Positions 59,622 to 64,000 of a stretch of DNA of 64,000 bases are shown piece by piece (position 1 is the first letter of the stretch; each line of letters starts with the position of its first letter). The stretch is from the NCBI RefSeq assembly GCF_000775285.1, contig NZ_JJML01000002.1:1-64000 (forward strand). Direction: 5' to 3'. Below the pieces are notes generated by a model. That model was not told the DNA's origin and did not search any database. It saw nothing but the letters and a program-made list of their open reading frames with translations. A program made the translations under genes and the position numbers. The stretch is from Neosynechococcus sphagnicola sy1. Lineage in GTDB: Bacteria > Cyanobacteriota > Cyanobacteriia > Neosynechococcales > Neosynechococcaceae.

Positions 59622-59909
59622 TCAGGGGACATCCAACCCTCTCGGGGGGAAGTAGAGATTCTTCATACCCTGTTTTTGCACAATCCAGGGTACGCCCGTG
59701 GCATTCCTGATGTAGCCCGGAGCATCGCCCTGGAATCCTTTCTGGCGACTGGCATTATCAGCGCTGAGTCCATACATCTGGTAGACCTGGCGCTGAGTGA
59801 AGCCGGGGTGTGATTGCTCAATGGTCACCAGAGGTAACACTGGTAACTCTTGAGTAAATGCTGGTAACTGAGGTAAACCTGCTTGACTGCTTCCCCGTTG
59901 GGCAATCAA
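59622..59909 (-). CDS. uncharacterised island protein
   Basis: Up to 95 residues, from a TTG at 59909 that overlaps the TGA of the upstream small frame. The second half (GFTQRQVYQMYGLSADNASR, then NATGVPWIVQKQGMKNLYFPPR) looks like a helix-turn-helix DNA-binding segment of the MerR/excisionase kind. Family not established. Confidence 0.55.
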   Translation of the reverse strand: MIAQRGSSQAGLPQLPAFTQELPVLPLVTIEQSHPGFTQRQVYQMYGLSADNASRQKGFQGDAPGYIRNATGVPWIVQKQGMKNLYFPPRGLDVP

Positions 59910-60088
59910 GCGCTTACCTCCCCCAACTCAGATCTAAGCTCCTCTATCTGGGCAGTTAGTCACTGTTCCAAACTCCTAACCGTGTCAGGGTTGTCCCTCT
60001 TCAGAGCCTCACCAATAACCCCCTCTACCCATTTGCTCGGAGTTACCCCCAATAGCTGGCACATCTCATCAATGCTCTGCTTCCACAT
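59906..60088 (-). CDS. small island protein with an in-frame stop
   Basis: From the ATG at 60088 the frame reads MWKQSIDEMCQLLGVTPSKW, then EGVIGEALKRDN and RSLEQ, and meets a TGA at 59960-59962. It then continues for 17 codons (LTAQIEELRSELGEVSA) to a second stop that overlaps the next gene. The second part looks like a natural coiled-coil continuation, so the first stop may be a mutation. A 42-residue product is the conservative reading. Confidence 0.45.
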
Positions 60089-60116
60089 TGCTAGCGCACA
60101 CCATCTGAGGGGTTGA

Positions 60117-60573
60117 CAGTCAGCGAGGTCAGAGGCGGCATGTCATGGATAAAAGTTTCCAAACGCATTTTCAGCACCAGCCACGATTTTTATGAAGTTT
60201 TATTGCAACATGCGTAAAACAATCTCTGATCGACTGACTTATCTATAGAGCTGTGGAAATCCTGCGGATGCTGTAGGTCTAAACCCCTTCTCTACCCAAT
60301 AACGATTCAGATTCTTTCTTCATTCCTGATCACGTACACAATCTTGGAGGTTGCTGATGACAGACCTTATTGTGACAAGTGTGATAGACACTTGGCCTTT
60401 GAAGGGTAAATCAAATCGAGTGCAGGTGAATTGACCAAGGAATTCAAGCCATCTAGCCATCCCCCTTTAGAAAACCAGAGCCAATTCTTCTACGTAAGGA
60501 ATAAGATCCCTTTTTTGCAAGTTATGATCCCACCATGAAGACTAAGCAACCAGATTTTATCGAATAAAAATAA
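60117..60573. other. AT-rich stretch without a gene
   Basis: No supported coding frame, tRNA, attC site or integrase remnant found. Confidence 0.55.
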
Positions 60574-60741
60574 CTAGAATGCTTTACAGATAAAGTCTTG
60601 AGCGATTTTGTGCGTAGTTTCTATATCAGGATTTTTAAAATATAGCCAATTCAGATGGGGTATGCTAATATCCCCATAACGCTTAATCCACGGGTAATTC
60701 TGGGTATTAAGCACCAATTTGCTTAGATTCCAAAATGGGAT
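60574..60741 (-). pseudogene. possible gene-tail remnant
   Basis: An open frame with no good start encodes VLNTQNYPWIKRYGDISIPH, then NWLYFKNPDIETTHKIAQDF and ends at TAG. It reads like a real protein C-terminus, not random translation, and has no upstream part. Family not recognised. Confidence 0.35.
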
Positions 60742-60747
60742 CTAAAT
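60721..60747 (+). repeat. 27-bp hairpin shared with 8325-8351
   Basis: CTTAGATTCCAAAATGGGATCTAAA lies about 90 bp upstream of the first gene of the plus-strand array. In array orientation it matches the hairpin at 8325-8351, and GTTAGCC follows within 10 bp. Confidence 0.6.
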
Positions 60748-60837
60748 ATAGTTAGCCCTCTTTGAATCACCTGTGAAGACATTGCACAGTCGAGCTTTCG
60801 TATGCTCTGCTAGAGAAGTACTTCTTGGACAGCTATT

Positions 60838-62087
60838 ATGGCCTTTACAACAGCATTGTACTACCCCTGGATTGACGTAAGAGATGAGAGTTGGCTAAAA
60901 AATGCGCTTTTGTATTGGGAAAATATTCGTACGATAGTCCCTGAATCAATTGATGCTCCTTACACTACAAGAACTGCAAAAGAAGCTTATGAAGCAGAGC
61001 TGTTGCAGCCTCTTTATGTTGAATCAAGGATGCAAGTGATCGACGAATTGACAGATGATGTTTTAAAGTACCTCGAATCCCCAGAAGGTGCAGAAGTTCT
61101 TATGGCAAGAGATATAAGAGGATGTTTTAAAAGTCTTCCTGGGTGTATCCAACCACTCAGACCACCTAGAGACCGCTACGACAGAATCAGGGTTTATGGA
61201 TTTTAGATTGCACCACTGAGTCGTATTTGAGGCTCAAGACGACCCTTTTAAAACATCCTCTAAGAGATTATCAGCTTATTCATCCTGATAAATTGCCTTC
61301 GGAAATTCGAGAGCTAGTAGATATTCATCCCGATAAACTATCGGACAGACTCCAGAGGGAATTGCAAAGCAGATTATCTAGTGATTCACAAGAATGGATT
61401 TCTGTAGGCAGTAGATTTGCAAGCTTTTACATGACTTTATTGGCTACTCGTTTATCAGAAAACTCTGGAGTAGGTCTATTAACTGATATGGTAGCTAACA
61501 GCAAATTAGCGAATGCAGCTAAATTGGATGCCAATTTGCATCTTCCAAGTCGTCGCAGAAGCAGGAATGCTTATGATGGTTACCGACGCACCCAAAATAT
61601 CCCACCTTCACTAGCGCAAGGAGTACTTGCTGACTTGATTTTTGAAAGAATTAAAATTGATCCTGATACATCTTTCAAAAATATTCTCAAGTTTAGAAGG
61701 GAAAATGCAGATGAATTAGGACGTTTTCGTGTCAAGCTTGCAGAGTTGACAAAAAATATTTCTAGTGAACAGTCAATTGAGAAACTCCAGGAGGAAGCTA
61801 ATGACATTTTTATAAATGAAGTAAAGCCTTCATTAAATGCACTAAAAAAGGGACTTACTTCAAACAATATAAAATGGGTGACAGAAGGTTTTCTCAAGGT
61901 TTCATTTTTCTCGGCTCCTACAACTTCTCTACCTCTTGCTCTAATTGGACTCTCTATTCCTCAAGCACTTCTTGCTGGTGTTGGAGTATCATTTGTGGCA
62001 TCGCTTATTCTATATAACTGTGACAAGGCTGAAAAGTTAAGACAAAACCCATACTCATATTTGTTAACCGCCGAGAGAAAATTTTGA
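60838..62087 (+). pseudogene. DUF6236-like gene interrupted by a MITE
   Basis: The N-terminal part (60838-61206, ALYYPWIDVRDESWLKNALLYWENI) and C-terminal part (to 62087) are separated by a 145-bp insert at 61117-61261. Removing the insert and one copy of its flanking duplication joins MAR with DYQLIHPDKLPSEIREL in frame and gives about 364 residues, the size expected for DUF6236. The C-terminal half has SRFASFYMTLLATRL and a terminal hydrophobic helix pair (LPLALIGLSIPQALLAGVGVSF). The function of the family is not known to me. An attC follows 70 bp after the stop, so this was a gene cassette. Confidence 0.78.
61117..61261. mobile_element. 145-bp MITE with terminal inverted repeats
   Basis: The ends are AGAGGATGTTTTAAAAG and its inverse CTTTTAAAACATCCTCT. 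Flanks AAGAGATATA (61107-61116) and AAGAGATTAT (61262-61271) are an imperfect target duplication of 8-10 bp. There is no transposase. Excising it restores the host frame exactly. Confidence 0.85.
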
Positions 62088-62157
62088 GTTGGAGCAAACA
62101 TAGGGAGTCTCGGTCGCTCACACAATTGTCACAATGCTGTCTACCTTATCTACAGAA

Positions 62158-62245
62158 GGCTAACACTGCGTGGCAGCGGACGGTCGAAAGCCGTTGGTGT
62201 TGAGTTTCAGGGTATCTCTACCGCCGCTGCACTTTACCGTTAGAC
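62158..62245 (+). other. integron attC recombination site
   Basis: R'' is GGCTAAC (one mismatch) and R' is GTTAGAC. The arms GCAGCGGACGG and CCGCCGCTGC pair, with an extra A in the first arm. It closes the DUF6236 cassette. Confidence 0.9.
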
Positions 62246-62255
62246 ACCACGCAGC

Positions 62256-62438
62256 ATCGCCGAAAAGGTTGTCTGTTTCGTTGAGGTGTTGGGTGAGCAA
62301 GGGTTGAGTTGGGGAGATGCGATCGATCGAGAGTTCAACCCCTCTCTGGCAAAGGTTGAGCTAGCAAAGTATGAACCTCAGCGGGCGATCGGTCAGGAGG
62401 TTGATTACTTCAACGAAAGGTTCCATTGCCAAGGTTGA
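62256..62438 (+). CDS. small cassette frame without a canonical start
   Basis: The open frame runs IAEKVVCFVEVLGEQGLSWG, then DAIDREFNPSLAKVELAKYE and on to FHCQG. There is no ATG in it. A GTG at 62286 would give 50 residues; otherwise it is a gene fragment. It fills most of a cassette between two attC sites. The acidic and hydrophobic pattern looks coding. No family recognised. Confidence 0.45.
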   Translation: MAEKVVCFVEVLGEQGLSWGDAIDREFNPSLAKVELAKYEPQRAIGQEVDYFNERFHCQG

Positions 62439-62504
62439 TCAGCAAGTTGCCTGAAGCACTCGAAAGCATGACCTCAATTCAGCCCAAGTTAGGTTAGTTG
62501 CAAG

Positions 62505-62591
62505 GTCTAACACCTCACTGCAGCGGATGGTTGTTTGAAGCTTGGGCTTGAGTTACAATCAGCTTACCACCGCTGAGTTCAACCGTTAGGC
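62505..62591 (+). other. integron attC recombination site
   Basis: R'' GTCTAAC and R' GTTAGGC both match consensus. The arms TGCAGCGGATGGT and ACCACCGCTGAG pair, with the usual extra A. Confidence 0.92.
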
Positions 62592-62636
62592 CCGCTTCGC
62601 GGCTCGGCGCCGTTGAGGTCGTCCGCATTCAAAGTG

Positions 62637-62921
62637 ATGAGCAATCGCTCCAATCCGCCCAGCACCGCCATTGCGCGCCCTCCTGGGTGCGAGCGTTGCT
62701 CCGATCCGCTGGCCGTGACGCTTCACGAGTCTCCCTATCGGCGCATTAATCATGAGGTCTTCATCTTCCGTTGCCCCGCGTGTTCGGTCCTGATCCTCGA
62801 CGACATCGTCGGGTTCAAGGGGCACGGCACCGTGTTTCGTGCCTCCGAGGCGGACATCGCTGCATACATCGAGGCGCCAAATGGCCGGCCTTGGCCCATC
62901 GCCTTGCCTCCGGACGAGTAG
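62637..62921 (+). CDS. zinc-ribbon-like cassette protein
   Basis: A 94-residue protein from the ATG at 62637 (MSNRSNPPSTAIARPPGCER); a TTG at 62613 would add 8 residues. Two CxxC pairs (CERC and CPAC) suggest a zinc site. The middle reads VTLHESPYRRINHEVFIFRC and the end is PWPIALPPDE. The region is GC-rich, unlike its neighbours, so it was probably acquired from a high-GC genome. It sits between attC sites at 62505 and 63047. Function unknown. Confidence 0.65.
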   Translation: MSNRSNPPSTAIARPPGCERCSDPLAVTLHESPYRRINHEVFIFRCPACSVLILDDIVGFKGHGTVFRASEADIAAYIEAPNGRPWPIALPPDE

Positions 62922-63046
62922 GGCGTAGCTGGCCCCGGGGCGGTCAGCCTGGGATCCCTGCACCAAGCCTCGCACGATGTTTCGACCAGAGGTATCCAGT
63001 AGGTTGGCGACCGTCGTTTCCTGAGCCTCGGAAAATCTGTCGGCGG

Positions 63047-63106
63047 GCCTAACAACGCGTTGCAGCGGACTCGCTTCGCTCGCCGCTGAACTTGGTATCG
63101 TTAGGT
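63047..63106 (+). other. integron attC recombination site, short type
   Basis: R'' GCCTAAC and R' GTTAGGT match consensus. The arms TTGCAGCGGACTCGC and CGCCGCTGAA pair, with an extra A in the first, and the loop is short, giving a 60-bp site typical of proteobacterial cassettes. Confidence 0.93.
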
Positions 63107-63114
63107 GGCGCTCA

Positions 63115-63471
63115 ATGCTTCGATACATCGCTGCCATATCGATCCTTTCGACATTCCTTTCGGGATGCGCTGGGGATATGTGCGGCAACACTATCGGTCA
63201 GACTGTTCTCTCTCCCTCCGGTCAAACCAAGGCCGTGGTGTTCAAACGAGACTGCGGTGCTACGACAGGGTTCAGTACCCAGGTTTCGGTGCTTTCGTCC
63301 GACGACGAATTGCCAAACGACGGCGGTAACGTGCTGGTCCTGGATGGGGCGGTTCCTATCGAGCTGCGCTGGTTATCTGAGTCATCGCTCGCGATCGGCG
63401 GCATTGGCAACGCCAAGGTCTTTCTCCAGGAAAGCGTAGTCGCGAACACCCAAGTGAGCTACGTCCGATGA
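63115..63471 (+). CDS. DUF5412-like lipoprotein, integron cassette
   Basis: A 118-residue protein with a lipoprotein signal (ISILSTFLSGCAGDMCGN; lipobox Cys about residue 18). The DUF5412-like core is CGNTIGQTVLSPSGQTKAVV and FKRDCGATTGFSTQVSVL, which I recall as common in integron gene cassettes. The ATG is 9 bp after an attC R' box and the stop is 7 bp before the next attC, a tight cassette. GC-rich. Function unknown; it should be attached to a membrane. Confidence 0.82.
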   Translation: MLRYIAAISILSTFLSGCAGDMCGNTIGQTVLSPSGQTKAVVFKRDCGATTGFSTQVSVLSSDDELPNDGGNVLVLDGAVPIELRWLSESSLAIGGIGNAKVFLQESVVANTQVSYVR

Positions 63472-63477
63472 GGCGCC

Positions 63478-63565
63478 ACCTAACACTTCGCTCGAGCGGA
63501 CGCGTGAGGGATAAAGTGCCAAGCTCAAACGTCGGCGTGCGCGCCGCTCAGCTCAACCGTTATGT
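63478..63565 (+). other. integron attC recombination site
   Basis: R'' ACCTAAC matches; R' GTTATGT has one mismatch. The arms GAGCGGACGCG and CGCGCCGCTC pair, with the extra A. It closes the DUF5412 cassette. Confidence 0.88.
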
Positions 63566-63644
63566 GAACAAAAGTAGTGAGTCGTTAAGTCTTTTGAATT
63601 AGTATGGAATGCAAGCCGTTGTAGACAATTAATAAGATTTAAGA

Positions 63645-64000
63645 ATGGAAAAAATACTCTTCGGAATTTTGTGTTCAATATTTATTTATCAGAGTTCTGC
63701 AAAAGCCATTGAAGTATCTACGAAGGCAACTTTTGCGTCTATTCAAGCTACTGGAGTGATTCCCATAGCCGATAAACCCGTTCTAGTTATACCTTGTTCT
63801 CCAATTAATACAAACTGCAAGGAAGTTGTCAACTACATTACTCAAGTAATCCAAGATTCCCAGAATCTAAATGATTCTCAAATAGAAGACCTAAACCAAA
63901 ATATTATAGTGGCTTTAAAGAGTCTTAAACAAGTTTCGGAGGTTCGCACAGATCTAAAGGGAGAGGTGCAAATTCCTTGCAAAGTATCTAATTGTTTAAT
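63645..64000 (+). CDS. secreted protein of unknown function, 3' end outside window
   Basis: The frame is open from an ATG at 63645 to the window edge. It begins with a signal peptide (EKILFGILCSIFIYQSSAKA). The visible part has paired Cys (VIPCSPINTNCKEV) and a helical stretch (IEDLNQNIIVALKSLKQ). AT-rich. It follows the attC at 63478-63565, so it is the next cassette. No family recognised. Confidence 0.6.
   Translation, partial: MEKILFGILCSIFIYQSSAKAIEVSTKATFASIQATGVIPIADKPVLVIPCSPINTNCKEVVNYITQVIQDSQNLNDSQIEDLNQNIIVALKSLKQVSEVRTDLKGEVQIPCKVSNCL

Noticed and set aside
58931-60837. Integron or phage integrase gene in the island start
   Set aside because: No tyrosine-recombinase box (R...HxxR...Y) was recognised in any frame; only small proteins are present.
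62586-63191. 201-codon open frame on the minus strand
   Set aside because: It spans an attC and two opposite-strand cassette genes and contains no recognisable domain. GC-rich shadow frame.

Overview
The window looks like cyanobacterial chromosome. HIP1 octamers (GCGATCGC) are dense from about 13 to 58 kb. The genes include a bacteriophytochrome-type histidine kinase, DUF3611 and DUF1997 proteins, a hopanoid side-chain pair, cobyric acid synthase and a PAPS reductase. A filamentous Leptolyngbya-like host is a reasonable guess, but I could not test it.

Regions. (1) 1-8.3 kb: accessory DNA on the minus strand. At least two clear integron attC sites (1471-1556, 3201-3287) and two degenerate ones (7123-7238, 7325-7410) separate defence-type cassettes. 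These are a DUF2726 nuclease-like gene cut by an IS5-family element at the window edge, a C5-methyltransferase/HNH pair, and an AAA ATPase/subtilase pair of the IetAS type. A DUF6745 gene follows. (2) 8.6-12.7 kb: umuDC, a HigBA toxin-antitoxin pair and a duplicated repeat/gene-tail module. (3) 12.7-58.5 kb: mostly ordinary chromosome. In order: XPB-like helicase, a GH63-type glucosidase, two sensor kinases, ilvA, glycosyltransferases, a PadR regulator, pheA, acyltransferase, cobQ and ferredoxin, yvcK, an MCE lipid transporter, thioredoxin, murE, cysH, the nrtR locus, an AraC regulator, sucCD, hopanoid genes with two small transporters, and an SLH lipoprotein. (4) 58.9-64 kb: a second accessory region. 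It begins at a 3' fragment of tRNA-Val(CAC) and carries small island genes. A plus-strand cassette array follows, with four clear attC sites (62158, 62505, 63047, 63478), a DUF6236 gene broken by a 145-bp MITE, a zinc-ribbon protein, a DUF5412 lipoprotein and a secreted-protein gene cut by the window edge. No integron integrase is visible, so both arrays look like attC clusters lacking an integrase, or parts of an integron whose integrase lies outside.

The most interesting functional unit is 41.7-47.4 kb. An NrtR-type Nudix repressor gene stands divergent from a four-gene operon: PP2C phosphatase, protein kinase with zinc ribbon and beta-rich C-terminal region, isochorismatase/nicotinamidase-like hydrolase, and vWA protein. 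Two tandem AGTGT-N7-ACACT operators overlap a TTGACA-17-TTATAT promoter between them. The vWA/PP2C/kinase trio resembles the TerY-P triad, here apparently under NAD-linked control.

A second notable property is that thirteen otherwise ordinary genes between 13 and 52 kb each contain one or two single-base frameshifts, twenty in all. Nearly all lie in homopolymer runs, and correcting them gives family-length proteins. This looks like sequencing or assembly error rather than gene decay. I annotate those loci as whole genes and mark the positions.
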